Shown: positions 44,903-56,721, counted from the first letter of the stretch. The stretch: 64,000 nt of DNA from Aureimonas endophytica (GCF_014642635.1 NZ_BMIQ01000001.1:682001-746000), one strand, 5' to 3'. The notes: generated by a model not told the origin, from the letters alone. Numbers and translations are program-made.

Positions 44903-47578
44903 TCAAGCGGCGACCGCCGAGGCGCCAAGCACCTCTTCGATCGCCGACAGCGCGGCGGGCGCGTTGTCGCCGTCCGGACCGCCGGCCTGCGCCATGTCCG
45001 GCCGGCCGCCGCCGCCCTTGCCGCCGATCGCCGCACTGGCGCGCCGCACCAGATCCACGGCGTCGAAGCGGGGGGTAAGATCGTCCGTCACCCCGACGAC
45101 GATGCTCGCCTTGCCGTCGGCGACACCGGCGAAGGCGACGATGCCGGAGCCGAGCGAGGCCTTCGCCTCGTCGACGAGCCCCTTCAGGTCCTTCGCCGCG
45201 ACGCCTTCGAGAACGCGGCCGATGAAGGAGACGCCGCCGATCTCGCGGGCGGGCGAGCCGGACGCGCTCTTGGCGCCGTCGCCGACGAGCGCCAGCTTCT
45301 TGCGCAGTTCCGTCACCTCGCGCTCCAGCCGGCGGCGCTCCTCGACCAGCGTCTCGACACGCTCGGCGATCTCGGCCGGCTGCGCCTTCAGCGTCGCGGC
45401 GATGCGTCGCACCCGCGCGTCCTGCTCGATGAAATAGTCGCGCGCGGCATCGCCCGTCAGCGCCTCGACGCGGCGCACGCCGGCGCCGACCGCGCTTTCC
45501 GAGACGATATGGACGAGGCCGATATCGCCCGTCGCCCGGGCATGGGTGCCGCCGCAGAGCTCGATCGAATAGGCGGCCTTGGCGCTGCCGTCCTTCGCGG
45601 CGCCCATGGAGACGACGCGCACCTCATCGCCATATTTCTCGCCGAAGAGCGCCATCGCGCCGAGCGCGATCGCATCGTCCACCGCCATCAGGCGGGTCTC
45701 GATCGCGCCGTTCTCGAGGATCACGGCATTGGCCAGTTCCTCGACCTTGGCGAGCTCGGCCGCGTCCATGGGTTTGGGATGCGAGAAGTCGAAGCGCAGC
45801 CGATCGGGCGACACCATCGAGCCCTTCTGCGCCACATGGGTGCCGAGCACCTCGCGCAGACCCTCGTGCAGGAGATGCGTCGCGGAGTGATTGGCGCGGA
45901 TCTTCGCACGGCGGGCGTGATCGACCACGAGATCGAGCGCCGCGCCCGGCTTCAGGACGCCTTCCGCCACCCGGCCGCGATGCACGAAGAGGCCGTTCGC
46001 CACCTTCTGCGTATCCAGAACCTCGAAGCGCACGCCCTCGCCGACCATCGTTCCGGTATCGCCGACCTGACCGCCGGACTCCCCATAGAAGGGCGTCTGG
46101 TTGAGGACGATCGCGACCTCCTCGCCGGCCTTCGCCTCCGGTCGCTCGGCCCCGCCCGCGACGATGGCGCGGACCTGACCCTCGGCGCGCTCGGTCTCGT
46201 AGCCGAGGAACTCGGTCGCCCCTTCCCGCTCGCGGATCTCGAACCAGACGGTCTCGGCCGCCTTTTCGCCGGAGCCCGCCCAGCTGGCGCGGGCCTCGGC
46301 CTTCTGCCGCTCCATCGCGCTGGTGAAGCCGGCGAGATCGACCGAGATGTCGCGCTGGCGCAGAGCGTCCTGCGTCAGATCCAGCGGGAAGCCGTAGGTG
46401 TCGTAGAGCTTGAAGGCCGTCTCGCCGTCCAGCATGGCGCCGGCCGACAGCGACTCGGTCGCGCTGCCGAGCAGCGCCAGACCGCGATCCAGCGTCGTGA
46501 GGAAGCGCTTCTCCTCCAGCTTGATCGTTTCGGTCGTCAGCGCCTCGGCCCGGCCGAGCTCGGGATAGGCGCGGCCCATCTCCGAGACGAGCGTCGGCAG
46601 CAGCTTGTAGATCACCGGCTCCTTGGCGCCGAGCAGCTTCGCATGGCGCATGGCGCGCCGCATGATGCGGCGGAGCACATAGCCGCGCCCCTCGTTCGAG
46701 GGCAGGACGCCGTCGGCGATGAGGAAGGCGGAGGAGCGCAGATGGTCGGCGATGACGCGATGGCTGGCTTCCGCCCCGCCTTCCGCCTTCGAGCCGATCA
46801 CGTCCTCGATCGCCGCGATCAGGGTCTTGAACAGGTCCGTCTCGAAGACGCTCTGGACGCCCTGGAGGATGCAGGCCATGCGCTCGAGGCCCATGCCGGT
46901 ATCGATCGACGGGCGCGGCAGCGGCGTGCGCTCGCCCGGCGCCGTCTGCTCGAACTGCATGAAGACGAGGTTCCAGAATTCCAGGAACCGGTCGCCATCC
47001 TCTTCCGGCGAGCCGGGCGGGCCGCCCCAGACATTCTCGCCCTGGTCGATGAAGATCTCGGAACAGGGCCCGCAGGGCCCGGTATCGCCCATCTGCCAGA
47101 AATTGTCGGAGGTCGGGATGCGGATGATCCGGTCGTCGGAAAAACCGGCGATCTTCTTCCAGAGGCTGGCCGCCTCCTCGTCCTCGGAATAGACGGTGAC
47201 CAGCAGCCGGTCCTTCGGCAGGTCGAAGCCCTTGGTGACGAGGTTCCAGGCGAGTTCGATCGCCCCTTCCTTGAAATAGTCGCCGAAGGAGAAATTGCCG
47301 AGCATCTCGAAGAAGGTGAGATGGCGGGCGGTGTAGCCGACATTGTCGAGATCGTTGTGCTTGCCGCCGGCGCGCACCACCTTCTGCGCCGTCGTCGCCC
47401 GGCTGTAGGACCGCTTCTCCAGCCCGGTGAAGACGTTCTTGAACTGCACCATGCCGGCATTGGTGAACATCAGGGTCGGGTCGTTGCGCGGCACGAGCGG
47501 CGAGGACGCAACGGGTTCGTGCCCATTCGCGGCGAAATAGTTCAGGAACGTCGACCGGATGTCGTTGACGCCGCTCAT
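44903..47578 (-). CDS. alaS: alanyl-tRNA synthetase
   Basis: Charges tRNA-Ala. The 891 residues comprise the class II catalytic domain ([33 protein letters not shown]), tRNA-recognition, and the editing domain with HSATHLLH near 567 and [13 protein letters not shown] near 670 that form the zinc site, then the C-Ala domain (ALVGDGAKS region and [16 protein letters not shown]). Start ATG at 47578 with an AAAGG ribosome-binding site. It lies 186 bases from recA on the same strand. Confidence 0.96.
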   Translation of the reverse strand: MSGVNDIRSTFLNYFAANGHEPVASSPLVPRNDPTLMFTNAGMVQFKNVFTGLEKRSYSRATTAQKVVRAGGKHNDLDNVGYTARHLTFFEMLGNFSFGDYFKEGAIELAWNLVTKGFDLPKDRLLVTVYSEDEEAASLWKKIAGFSDDRIIRIPTSDNFWQMGDTGPCGPCSEIFIDQGENVWGGPPGSPEEDGDRFLEFWNLVFMQFEQTAPGERTPLPRPSIDTGMGLERMACILQGVQSVFETDLFKTLIAAIEDVIGSKAEGGAEASHRVIADHLRSSAFLIADGVLPSNEGRGYVLRRIMRRAMRHAKLLGAKEPVIYKLLPTLVSEMGRAYPELGRAEALTTETIKLEEKRFLTTLDRGLALLGSATESLSAGAMLDGETAFKLYDTYGFPLDLTQDALRQRDISVDLAGFTSAMERQKAEARASWAGSGEKAAETVWFEIREREGATEFLGYETERAEGQVRAIVAGGAERPEAKAGEEVAIVLNQTPFYGESGGQVGDTGTMVGEGVRFEVLDTQKVANGLFVHRGRVAEGVLKPGAALDLVVDHARRAKIRANHSATHLLHEGLREVLGTHVAQKGSMVSPDRLRFDFSHPKPMDAAELAKVEELANAVILENGAIETRLMAVDDAIALGAMALFGEKYGDEVRVVSMGAAKDGSAKAAYSIELCGGTHARATGDIGLVHIVSESAVGAGVRRVEALTGDAARDYFIEQDARVRRIAATLKAQPAEIAERVETLVEERRRLEREVTELRKKLALVGDGAKSASGSPAREIGGVSFIGRVLEGVAAKDLKGLVDEAKASLGSGIVAFAGVADGKASIVVGVTDDLTPRFDAVDLVRRASAAIGGKGGGGRPDMAQAGGPDGDNAPAALSAIEEVLGASAVAA

Positions 47579-47764
47579 CGCAAGCCTTTCAGAAAAATCC
47601 TTCGGCGGCTGCAGGCGGATCGCCGCCGCATCCGCGCCCAAGGGCGAGGTTGTAACGGCGGGACGGAACCCTGTCCATCAGGCGCCGTCGCAAACGCAAC
47701 AGCCGCCACGCTGGAGAGCGGGCAGCGGCCGAAGTTCACGAAACGAGGCGGAAGAAGCGGAGGA

Positions 47765-48832
<1,068 letters not shown>

Positions 48833-48889
48833 ATGTGCCACCTTATCCCATCAGTTGGAGGCGGGTGCAATCGCACGGCCGGTAGCGGT

Positions 48890-48918
48890 TATGTACTCTT
48901 TTTGTTCTCATCCTACAA
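48890..48918 (-). promoter_or_regulatory. recA promoter with LexA box
   Basis: On the minus strand, TTGTAG (48913-48918) and TACATA (48890-48895) form a -35/-10 pair with a 17-base spacer. Read on the plus strand, GTAC-N7-GTTC at 48893-48907 matches the alphaproteobacterial LexA consensus GTTC-N7-GTTC at seven of eight positions and overlaps the -10, so LexA would block initiation. The box lies about 60 bases upstream of the recA start. Confidence 0.85.
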
Positions 48919-48994
48919 GCGTGGATGCCGCTTTGTTCGAATTTTATCCTCTTGATTCGAATCGCCTCCCGCCGCCGGGAAAGCTTGCGAATCG

Positions 48995-49981
48995 ATGAAC
49001 GAGCGCGACGGCCACCAGAGCGCGCCGCGCGTCTTCGCGGCGGGCGGCGCCCATGTCGATCGCCGGGGGCGGGCGAGCCATTCCTTCGTTCTCGGCGCGT
49101 CCAATCCGGGCGCGATGGGCGAGACGGCCGGCGGCGCGGTGTTCAATGCCGCGCGCGCCCTCCGGCGTCTCGGCGCGGCGATCACGCTCGTTTCGGCGCG
49201 CGGCGGCGACCGCGACGGCGAGACCGTCCGCGACGCCCTCGCCGCGCTCGATCTCGGCGATGGCGCGCTGACCTGGCTCGACCGCCGGACGCCGAGCTAC
49301 ACGGCGATTCTCGACGAGCATGGCGATCTCGTCGCCGGCCTCGCCGACATGGCGCTCTACGATCTGATGCAGCCCCGCGTCTTCCGCCGCCGCCATATCC
49401 GCGAGGCGATCGCGGCGAGCGAGGCTCTGCTGATCGATGCCAATCTGCCGGTCGCGACGATCGAGCATCTGACCGAGGCGGCGGGCGGGCGATCGGTCAT
49501 GGCGATCGGCGTCTCGCCGGCCAAGGTCGGCCGATTGGCGACGGCCTTGCCACGTCTAGACGCCCTGTTCCTGTCCCGCGCCGAGGCCGTCGGCCTCACC
49601 GGCCTTGCGGAGAACGCCGCCATCGAGAGCGTGACGACGGCCCTTGCGGCAGCCGGCTGCCGCCGCGCCGTCGTCACCGACGGCCCGCGCGGTGCCGCGA
49701 TCCTGGAGGCCGGCACGCTCGTCCGGCAGGAGCCCGTCGCGCTGTCGGCGCTGCGCGACGTCACCGGTGCCGGCGACACGCTGGCCGGCGTCGCCTGCTT
49801 CGCCCTTCTCACCGGGCGATCCTTCCGGGATGCCGCGCGCCTCGGCATGGCGGCGGCGAGCCTTCATGTCGCCGCCGAGCGCGGCGAGGACGGCGCCGAT
49901 CTCGCCGAGATCGCGGCTACCGCCGCCCGCATGCCCACCGCCCGTTCCCTTCCGATTTTCCAGCCCAGCGAGACCCCATGA
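48995..49981 (+). CDS. psuK: PfkB-family carbohydrate kinase, likely pseudouridine kinase
   Basis: The 328 residues match PfkB/ribokinase-fold sugar kinases: VFAAGGAHVDRRG and GGAVFNAARALRRLGA near the N-terminus, and the catalytic DVTGAGDTLAG near residue 260. The next gene encodes PsuG, and kinase plus PsuG is the standard pair that breaks down pseudouridine: phosphorylation here, then cleavage to uracil and ribose 5-phosphate. It is divergent from recA. Confidence 0.88.
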   Translation: MNERDGHQSAPRVFAAGGAHVDRRGRASHSFVLGASNPGAMGETAGGAVFNAARALRRLGAAITLVSARGGDRDGETVRDALAALDLGDGALTWLDRRTPSYTAILDEHGDLVAGLADMALYDLMQPRVFRRRHIREAIAASEALLIDANLPVATIEHLTEAAGGRSVMAIGVSPAKVGRLATALPRLDALFLSRAEAVGLTGLAENAAIESVTTALAAAGCRRAVVTDGPRGAAILEAGTLVRQEPVALSALRDVTGAGDTLAGVACFALLTGRSFRDAARLGMAAASLHVAAERGEDGADLAEIAATAARMPTARSLPIFQPSETP

Positions 49982-50919
49982 GCCCGCAGCCCTTCGTTCC
50001 CTCCCCGGCCGTCGCCGAAGCCCTCGCCCAGGGCAAGCCCGTCGTGGCGCTCGAATCGACCATCATCACCCACGGCATGCCCTGGCCGCAGAATCTGGAA
50101 ACGGCGACGGCCGTGGAAGCGCTGGTGCGCGCGGAAGGCGCCGAGCCGGCGACCATCGCGGTGCTCGAAGGGCAGTTGCGCATCGGGCTCGACGCGGCCG
50201 ATCTCGAACGCCTCGCCCAGGCGAAGGACGTGATGAAGCTGTCTCGCGCCGATCTCGCCTATGCCGTCGCCAACCGCCGCAACGGCTCGACCACGGTCGC
50301 CGCGACGATGATCGCCGCTCATCTCGCCGGCATCGCCGTCTTCGCCACCGGCGGCATCGGCGGCGTCCATCGCGGCGCCGAGACGAGCTTCGACATCTCG
50401 GCCGATCTCGACGAACTGGCCCGCACGCCGGTGATCGTCGTCTCGGCCGGCGCGAAGGCGATCCTCGACCTGCCGAAGACCCTGGAAGTGCTGGAGACCA
50501 AGGGCGTGCCGGTGGTCGGCTTCGGCACGGACGAATTGCCGGCCTTCTGGTCGCGCCTGTCGGGCCTGAAGGCGCCGCTCCGCCTCGACACGGCCGAGGC
50601 CGTCGCCGCCTTCCAGCGCCAGCGCGCGGCGCTCGGCATCGGAGGCGGCATGCTGATCGGCAATCCGGTGCCGGCCGAGGCCGAACTGTCGCGCGAGACC
50701 GTTTCCGTCTGGATCGAGAACTGCCTCGCCGAGGCGGCGGCGCAAGGCATCGCCGGCAAGGCGGTGACGCCGTTCCTCCTCCAGCGGATGTTCGAGCTCT
50801 CCGGCGGGCGCTCGCTGGAGACCAATATCGCGCTGGTGCGCAACAATGCCCGCGTCGCGGCGGGAATCGCGAAGGCGCTCGCGGCGGCGGATCTCGCGGA
50901 CGCCCTGTCGGCCGGCTGA
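49978..50919 (+). CDS. psuG: pseudouridine-5'-phosphate glycosidase
   Basis: PsuG cleaves pseudouridine 5'-phosphate to uracil and ribose 5-phosphate. The 313 residues contain VALESTIITHGMPWPQN near 23-39, the Lys-containing SRADLAYAVANRRNGSTTVAATM, ATGGIGGVHRGAE and NPVPAEAEL, all typical of the family. The ATG overlaps the kinase stop (ATGA). It converges on cckA with 3 bases between stops. Confidence 0.95.
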   Translation: MSPQPFVPSPAVAEALAQGKPVVALESTIITHGMPWPQNLETATAVEALVRAEGAEPATIAVLEGQLRIGLDAADLERLAQAKDVMKLSRADLAYAVANRRNGSTTVAATMIAAHLAGIAVFATGGIGGVHRGAETSFDISADLDELARTPVIVVSAGAKAILDLPKTLEVLETKGVPVVGFGTDELPAFWSRLSGLKAPLRLDTAEAVAAFQRQRAALGIGGGMLIGNPVPAEAELSRETVSVWIENCLAEAAAQGIAGKAVTPFLLQRMFELSGGRSLETNIALVRNNARVAAGIAKALAAADLADALSAG

Positions 50920-50922
50920 GCC

Positions 50923-53448
50923 CTATTCGTCCAGCATCTGCTTCACGGCCACCGCCAGCTCGCGCAGCGAGAAGGGTTTGGCCAGGAAGCCGAATTTCTC
51001 GCCTTCGGGGAGATTCTTCGCGAAGGCCTCCTCCGCATAGCCGGAGACGAAGATGAACTTCAGGTCGGGCCGGCGGCCGCGCATCTCGCGCAGGAGCGTC
51101 GGCCCGTCCATTTCCGGCATGACGACGTCGGAGACGACGAGATCGATCCTGCCGCCGAGTTCTTCCATCACCTCCAGCGCCTCGACGCCGGACGAAGCCT
51201 CGTGCACCTCGTAGCCGCGCATCTTCAGGGCGCGGACATTGCCGGCGCGCACATGGTCCTCGTCCTCGACGAGAAGGATGGAGGCGGTGCCGGAGAGATC
51301 GCCCGAATCCGCCGGCAGGCTGGCGATGCCGGAGGGACCCGCCTCGGTCTTCGTCGCCAGCGCCTCGGCCGGCACGTGGCGGGGCAGGAAGATGCGGAAG
51401 CTCGTGCCCTTGCCGGGCGTCGAGTCGACATAGATGAAGCCGCCCGACTGCTTGATGATGCCGTAGACCATCGACAGGCCGAGACCGGTGCCCTTGCCGA
51501 TCTCCTTGGTGGTGAAGAAGGGCTCGAAGATCCGCTCGGCGACTTCCGGCGGCATGCCGGTGCCGTTGTCCGAGACCTCGACCAGCACGAACTCGCCTTC
51601 CTGCATCTCGACATAACCGAAGGACTTGGCCTCCGGCTCGCCGACATTGCGCGTCGAGATGGTGATCGTGCCGCCGTCCGGCATCGCGTCGCGCGCGTTC
51701 TGGACGAGATTGGTCAGCACCTGCTCAAACTGCCCGATATCGGCCATCACCGGCCAGAGATCGCGGGCGTGATGGCGCTCCAGCTTCACGAGGTCGCCGG
51801 AAATGCGCTTCAGCAGGAGATGCATGTCCGCCACCACGTCGGTGAGGTTCAGCATCTTCGGGCGCATGGTCTGGCGCCGCGAATAGGCCAGGAGCTGGCG
51901 CACCAGCGAGGCCGCCCGGTTGGCGCTCTGCTTGATGAGCAGAAGATCCTGGAAGGAGGGATCGCCGGCCCGCTGGTTGAGGAGAAGGAAGTCGACCGAG
52001 GCGGTGATGATGGTGAGAACGTTGTTGAAGTCGTGCGCGATGCCGCCGGCGAGATTGCCGATCGCCTGCATGCGCTGCGCCTTCGCGAACTGCTCCTCCA
52101 GCGTCCGCTGCTCGGTGATGTCGACGCCGTAGAGAATGACGCTCTCGCGCGAGCCGTCGGTCGGCGTGCCGGTGCCACTCACATAGACGCGCAGCGCCCG
52201 GGCCGAATCGCCGCCGACCTGGACATCGACCGGCGAGGCGGCGACGGCGCGGTGCCGCCGGGCGCTGGCCATGGCCTGACGCAGCGCGTCGCGCCCCTCC
52301 TCCTTCACGAGGTCGGCGACCGCGACGCTGCCGCTCGCGACACGGCCGAACAGCTTCTCGAAGGCGGCATTGGCGCGCACCACGCGGCCTTCCTCGTCCA
52401 GCGCGGCGATGGCGATCGGCGAGGAATTGAAGACGCGGGCAAAGCGCAGTTCCGCCGCCTGCACGGCGTTCTCGTCTGGCGCCTCGGCGCCGCGCTCGGT
52501 GACGATCGCCCGCACCCCGCCTTCGAGCCCGAGACTGTGATCGACATGCAGCCGCACCGGCAGCGGGCGCCCGTCGAAGCCGGCGAGCGCGCTGTCGATG
52601 ACGCGGGGGCGGTGGTCCGCGTCGCCGACGAGATAGGCGGCGACATCCTTGCCGAGCAGGCTTTCGACCGAGCGCTCATAGGGCTTGATGGTCGCCAGAT
52701 CGAAGCCGAGCCAGGTGGCGAGCGTCGCGTTCACATAGGTGATGCGGCCCTTGGCGTCGGCGGCGAAGAAGCCGGCCGGCGCGTGGTCGAGATAGTCGAT
52801 GGCGTTCTGGAGGTTCTGGAAGAAGGTCTCCTGCTCGGCGCGCTCGGCGGTGATGTCGGCGATCTGCCAGGCATGGGCGGTGCCGCTCGCCACCTCGACC
52901 GGCCGCACCGAGGCGCGATACCAGCGCGGCTCGCGGGCCGGACGGCCGGCGAGATCGCGCTCCATGCGGAATTCCTCGTGCGCCGCCTCGCCCTTGCCGG
53001 CCCGTCCGGCGAGCCGGTAGACGACTTCCGATCCTTCGCGCTCGCGCGCGAGGATGCGCTCCAGCGAGCGCACCTCGTCCGGCGTCGCGGCGCCCGTCGC
53101 CTCGCCATAGGCGCGGTTGGCGTAGAGGATGCGGCCCTTGCGGTCGACCACCAGCGTGCCGGTGTCCAGCGTGTCGAGGAAGCGATGCGCGATGCCCGAA
53201 TCGGCGGAAGGCGAGGCGAAGGACACGAAGCCGAGGGCGAAGGCGAAGATGGCGGCGATGCCGACCATCGCCAGCAGCGAGAAGATGGCGATCAGCGCGA
53301 AGCCGCCATAGGCATGGCCGAACAAAGCGAGCAGCGCGGCCACGAAGAGGAGCGAGCCGCCGAGCATCAGCAGGCGGCGCACGCCGGCCGCTTCTGCGCT
53401 TCGGTCCACGAGGGGCTTGTCGCTCATGCCGGGGAAGGCTCCGTCCAT
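50923..53448 (-). CDS. cckA: cell-cycle hybrid histidine kinase CckA
   Basis: CckA starts the phosphorelay that controls the CtrA cell-cycle regulator in alphaproteobacteria. The 841 residues have two N-terminal transmembrane segments (about 24-45 and 49-73), PAS domains (about 90-200, 212-300, 335-445), HisKA with phospho-His 472 in [11 protein letters not shown], HATPase with [10 protein letters not shown] near 580 and GTGLGLSM near 653-660, and a C-terminal receiver with Asp774 in [12 protein letters not shown]. Start is 53448, with a second ATG at 53427 possible. Confidence 0.93.
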   Translation of the reverse strand: MDGAFPGMSDKPLVDRSAEAAGVRRLLMLGGSLLFVAALLALFGHAYGGFALIAIFSLLAMVGIAAIFAFALGFVSFASPSADSGIAHRFLDTLDTGTLVVDRKGRILYANRAYGEATGAATPDEVRSLERILAREREGSEVVYRLAGRAGKGEAAHEEFRMERDLAGRPAREPRWYRASVRPVEVASGTAHAWQIADITAERAEQETFFQNLQNAIDYLDHAPAGFFAADAKGRITYVNATLATWLGFDLATIKPYERSVESLLGKDVAAYLVGDADHRPRVIDSALAGFDGRPLPVRLHVDHSLGLEGGVRAIVTERGAEAPDENAVQAAELRFARVFNSSPIAIAALDEEGRVVRANAAFEKLFGRVASGSVAVADLVKEEGRDALRQAMASARRHRAVAASPVDVQVGGDSARALRVYVSGTGTPTDGSRESVILYGVDITEQRTLEEQFAKAQRMQAIGNLAGGIAHDFNNVLTIITASVDFLLLNQRAGDPSFQDLLLIKQSANRAASLVRQLLAYSRRQTMRPKMLNLTDVVADMHLLLKRISGDLVKLERHHARDLWPVMADIGQFEQVLTNLVQNARDAMPDGGTITISTRNVGEPEAKSFGYVEMQEGEFVLVEVSDNGTGMPPEVAERIFEPFFTTKEIGKGTGLGLSMVYGIIKQSGGFIYVDSTPGKGTSFRIFLPRHVPAEALATKTEAGPSGIASLPADSGDLSGTASILLVEDEDHVRAGNVRALKMRGYEVHEASSGVEALEVMEELGGRIDLVVSDVVMPEMDGPTLLREMRGRRPDLKFIFVSGYAEEAFAKNLPEGEKFGFLAKPFSLRELAVAVKQMLDE

Positions 53449-53672
53449 CGCGATCGCGTATCACGTTGCTCGAAAGGGTTCAGCGGACTTTTAGCGAAGG
53501 CGCCCACCCTTGAGGAAGACGCCGAACGCGGCGACCGAACTGGGAATCTAGTGCGCCAACCTATCTTCGCCCTGGATCGAACGATGTTGGCAATTTCGAG
53601 GAGGTCCCGGAAAGACCTTGTCGGAACCGGCCAATTCCGGTCTACAGTCGCGCGATTTGCGAGGAGCGAACC
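53449..53672. promoter_or_regulatory. divergent promoter region, cckA / FliO-like gene
   Basis: 224 bases between divergent starts, somewhat AT-richer in the middle (GGGAATCTAGTG, GGCAATTTCGAGG). Promoters for both genes should be here; I could not assign them. A GAGGAG ribosome-binding site precedes the plus-strand ATG. Confidence 0.35.
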
Positions 53673-55391
53673 ATGGGCTCTGGCCTTTCCGATTCCGTCG
53701 GCACAAGCTTCGGGCCGCTGGCGAGCTATGCGCTCGCCGCCGTCATCGTGCTTGTTCTCATCATCGTCGTCCTCTTCGTCGCCAAGCGGGTGCTGGGCGC
53801 CGGGCCGGTCGGCGGGGTCGGCTCGAAGCGCGGCCCGCGCCTCGCGGTCCTCGATGTCGCGGCGGTGGACCAGCGCCGCAAGCTCGTGCTCGTCCGCCGC
53901 GACGAGGTGGAACATCTGATCCTGATCGGCGGCCAGAACGACCTCGTCGTCGAAGGCGGCATCCTGCGCATGCCGGGCGCGCTCCGTTCCGGCGGACCCG
54001 AGCGGGCGGGCACCCGCGTCGAGCCGACGGGCGCGATCGCGCCGAGCCCGGCGCCGCTGCCCCGCGCGCCGGCCGCCGGCACCGCGCCGCGTTCCGCCGC
54101 GCCCGCTCCGCGCGGCTCGAGCCCGCTGCGCCGCCCCCTGCCCCTCCCGGAACCGCGTCCGGCCGAAGAGCCGCAAGCCGAAGCGCCGGCGGTCAAGGCC
54201 GAGCCGGTCTCCGCACCCCTGCCGGTTCCCCCGATCCAGAAGCCCGAGCCGTCCGTGGCGGCCGATCCCGTTCCGCCGCGCGCCGCCGCGCGTCCGGAGG
54301 TGATCGAGCGGCCCATTCCGCCGGCCCCGGAGCCGCCGCCGGTGATCATGCCGCCGATCGCGGCCGAAGCCATCCGGCCGGCGCCCCGCGCCGAAGCCCT
54401 GCGGTTCGCGCCGGACAGCCGCTCCCTGCCCGAGCCGGTGCCGCCGCGCCCCGCGCCGCCGCGTGCCGAGCCGCCGCAGCCGCCTGCGGAACTGCCATCG
54501 GCGCCCGAGCCGCGCGACCGCGCCGAGGACGAGCCGCGCATTCCGGCCTTCCTGCGTCGCGGCGACGTGCCGAAACAGACCCCCGTCCCGCCGGTGCCGC
54601 CGGCCGAGCCCCCGCCGCCGCCCGTCGTCGCGCCCTCGCCCGCCGCGGCTTCGCCCGGCGCGCCGGCAAAGCTCGCTCCGCCGCTGCCCTTCCAGCTTCC
54701 GACCTTCCGTCCGCCGGAACCCGCGTCGCCCGCGCCGGAAACACGCGTCGCCGAGCGGCAGGATCCGCCGGCCCCGCAGCCCTTCGCGCCGCCGCCGCCC
54801 TTCGCGCCGCCGCCCCCCGTCCTCGACATTCCACCGGTGCCGGTCGCCCCGGCGGCGCGGGTCGTGCCGCCGGCGCCGCCCGTCCCGGACCTGCCGCCGC
54901 AGCGCGATCCCGCGCCGGGCGAGGATGCCGATCGCCGGCCGCTCGCCGTCCGCAGCTTCGCGACCTCCATCCAGTCGCGCCGCTCGAATTTCGAGCCGGC
55001 CCGGCCGCCGGCCGAGCCGGATCGCTTCGCCCCCCTGCCGGTGGCGATGCCGCCCGCGACCGTCGCAGCGCCGCCGATCGCCCCCCCGCCCGTGCCGCCC
55101 GTCCGCCCGGCCGCGCCCCCGGTCGCCGCGCCCCTGCCGGCGCCGGACGAGGTCAGCCTGGAGGACACGCTGTCCCAGAAGCTGAACAGCGATTTCGGCG
55201 ATTTCGCCTGGCCGGACGAGAAGCCGGCCGCCCGGCCGGCGGAGCAGCGCTCGGCACCGGAGCCCGCTTTGCCGGAGCCCGCCCCGCCGGTCGCGGCGGA
55301 GCCAGCGAAGGCGCCGGAGCGCGAACTGACGCTGGAAGAGGAAATGGAGCGCCTGCTCGGCGACTTCGATTTCGGCGATCGCCGCAAGTAG
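53673..55391 (+). CDS. FliO-like membrane protein with very long proline-rich domain
   Basis: The 572 residues have one N-terminal transmembrane helix (about 19-40), then a compact FliO/MopB-like domain (about 52-100: RLAVLDVAAVDQRRKLVLVRRD, LILIGGQNDLVVEGG). After that about 340 residues are strongly proline/alanine-rich and disordered, and the end is acidic and helical (SDFGDFAWPDE, EEEMERLLGDFDFGDRRK). FliO assists assembly of the flagellar export gate, but the rest of that machinery is absent here and this location next to cckA is not a flagellar cluster, so the role is uncertain. Confidence 0.7.
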   Translation: MGSGLSDSVGTSFGPLASYALAAVIVLVLIIVVLFVAKRVLGAGPVGGVGSKRGPRLAVLDVAAVDQRRKLVLVRRDEVEHLILIGGQNDLVVEGGILRMPGALRSGGPERAGTRVEPTGAIAPSPAPLPRAPAAGTAPRSAAPAPRGSSPLRRPLPLPEPRPAEEPQAEAPAVKAEPVSAPLPVPPIQKPEPSVAADPVPPRAAARPEVIERPIPPAPEPPPVIMPPIAAEAIRPAPRAEALRFAPDSRSLPEPVPPRPAPPRAEPPQPPAELPSAPEPRDRAEDEPRIPAFLRRGDVPKQTPVPPVPPAEPPPPPVVAPSPAAASPGAPAKLAPPLPFQLPTFRPPEPASPAPETRVAERQDPPAPQPFAPPPPFAPPPPVLDIPPVPVAPAARVVPPAPPVPDLPPQRDPAPGEDADRRPLAVRSFATSIQSRRSNFEPARPPAEPDRFAPLPVAMPPATVAAPPIAPPPVPPVRPAAPPVAAPLPAPDEVSLEDTLSQKLNSDFGDFAWPDEKPAARPAEQRSAPEPALPEPAPPVAAEPAKAPERELTLEEEMERLLGDFDFGDRRK

Positions 55392-55453
55392 CGGCGATAC
55401 GGCGGTGCCCGCCTTCGGGGCGCCGCCGTATCGCGCGATGTGATGAACCGGCT

Positions 55454-55486
55454 ATGAAAAAGGCGCCCCTGGGGCGCCTTTTTCAT
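55454..55486. terminator. bidirectional terminator between the FliO-like gene and dksA
   Basis: A perfect inverted repeat with arms of 16 bases around a single central T; the core is AAAAAGGCGCCCC / GGGGCGCCTTTTT. Both strands end in a T run, so it can stop transcription from both convergent genes. Confidence 0.85.
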
Positions 55487-55526
55487 CTCCTCCCGATGGA
55501 TGGACGGGCGGCGGACCGCCCGAGCC

Positions 55527-55943
55527 TTACTCGTCGCGATAGACCTTCTCACGCCGCTCGTGGCGCTCCTGCGCCTCCAGCGACATCGTGGCGATCGGTC
55601 GCGCGTCCAGGCGCTTCAGGCTGATCGGCTCGCCCGTCTCCTCGCAATAGCCGTAGGAGCCGTCATCGATCCGCTCCAGCGCCGCGTCGATCTTCGAGAT
55701 GAGCTTGCGCTGGCGGTCGCGCGCGCGCAACTCGATGGCGCGATCGGTCTCGGAAGAGGCCCGGTCGGCAAGATCGGCGAGGTTGGAGTTGTCGTTGGCG
55801 AGAGCGGCGAGAGTTTCGCGGGATTCGCGGAGAATTTCCGACTTCCACGCAAGAAGCTTCTTGCGGAAATACTCCCGCTGCCGATCGTTCATGAAGCTGC
55901 CGTCATCCAAAAGGTCGGCCTCGATATGCAGAACTTCGCTCAT
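55527..55943 (-). CDS. dksA: DksA/TraR-type RNA polymerase-binding transcription factor
   Basis: DksA binds RNA polymerase through its secondary channel and works with ppGpp to control rRNA and amino-acid genes. The 138 residues have the coiled-coil region (about 30-100) and the C-terminal YGYCEETGEPISLKRLDARP motif. Only the first of the four zinc cysteines remains, the pattern seen in other alphaproteobacterial DksA proteins, so it probably folds without zinc. Confidence 0.92.
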   Translation of the reverse strand: MSEVLHIEADLLDDGSFMNDRQREYFRKKLLAWKSEILRESRETLAALANDNSNLADLADRASSETDRAIELRARDRQRKLISKIDAALERIDDGSYGYCEETGEPISLKRLDARPIATMSLEAQERHERREKVYRDE

Positions 55944-56199
55944 ATCTCATCCCCTTCCACGGCGATGGCGGGGCTTATAGCGACGGGACGTTTCAGGAAC
56001 AAGAAGCATTCGGGCAACATTTCGCCAGAAAACACATCTTTGAAAGCAAGGTGTTAACGCTCGGCTAAGTTTTGCCGTTCCTTTCAGCAACGTGCCACGG
56101 CGCGATGCCTCTTCCTGCGGCAGGACCACGGTCCGGGCCCGGGGCGTGCCGCCAGGACGGCGATTGCCCGCCTTCGCCAACCGCGCTAGGCCGAAGGCC
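55944..56199. promoter_or_regulatory. divergent promoter region, dksA / sixA
   Basis: The 256 bases include an AT-rich stretch (about 55975-56085). TTAACGCTCGGCTAAG at about 56054-56069 is a weak CtrA-like half-site pair (TTAA-N7-CTAA). No firm promoter could be assigned. Confidence 0.35.
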
Positions 56200-56721
56200 A
56201 TGAGCGAGACATCCAAGACGATCCTCTTCGTGCTGCGGCATGCCCATGCCGCCAAGGGCCTGCCGGGGCAGGCCGATTACGACCGTGCCCTGGACGAGCG
56301 CGGCCATCGCGAGGGCGAGACGATGCGGCGCGCGATGGAGGCGCGGGGGCTTCGTCCGGCGCGCGTCCTCTGCTCCGGCGCGGCGCGCACCCGCCAGACG
56401 CTCGGCCTCGTCGAGGGCGCCTTTCCGTGCGCCGCGACGGAATTCACCGACGAGATCTATTTCGGCGACGAGCGGGTCTATCTGCGGAAAGCCCGGGAGG
56501 CCGGCGACGCTCCGAGCCTGATGCTGGTCGGACACAACCCGATGATGGCCGATCTCGTGGCGCTGCTCGCCGGACGGGGCGATGACGAGGCGATGCGCCA
56601 TCTCGCCGAAGGCTTTCCGCCCGGAACGCTGGCCATTCTCGAATTCGCGACGCCTCTGTCCGAGATCCGCGAGGGGTCGGGCGTCCTGACGGCGCAGCTC
56701 GAACCCCGCCGTCTCGCCTGA
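56200..56721 (+). CDS. sixA: SixA-type phosphohistidine phosphatase
   Basis: A 173-residue histidine phosphatase: RHAHAAKG at 13-20 is the catalytic RHG-type motif, with LCSGAARTRQT near 60-70 and VGHNPMMADL near 108-117 holding the second His. SixA-type enzymes remove phosphate from phosphohistidine on Hpt or Npr proteins. An Hpt-domain protein lies 6 kb downstream, but a link is only suggestive. Confidence 0.9.
   Translation: MSETSKTILFVLRHAHAAKGLPGQADYDRALDERGHREGETMRRAMEARGLRPARVLCSGAARTRQTLGLVEGAFPCAATEFTDEIYFGDERVYLRKAREAGDAPSLMLVGHNPMMADLVALLAGRGDDEAMRHLAEGFPPGTLAILEFATPLSEIREGSGVLTAQLEPRRLA

Noticed and set aside
51202-53919. A 905-residue plus-strand frame antisense to cckA
   Set aside because: Antisense artefact; the cckA motifs are clear and complete on the other strand.
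53726-55552. A Gly/Ser-rich 608-residue minus-strand frame
   Set aside because: It mirrors the proline-rich plus-strand protein; Gly/Ser repeats are the antisense of Pro/Ala codons.
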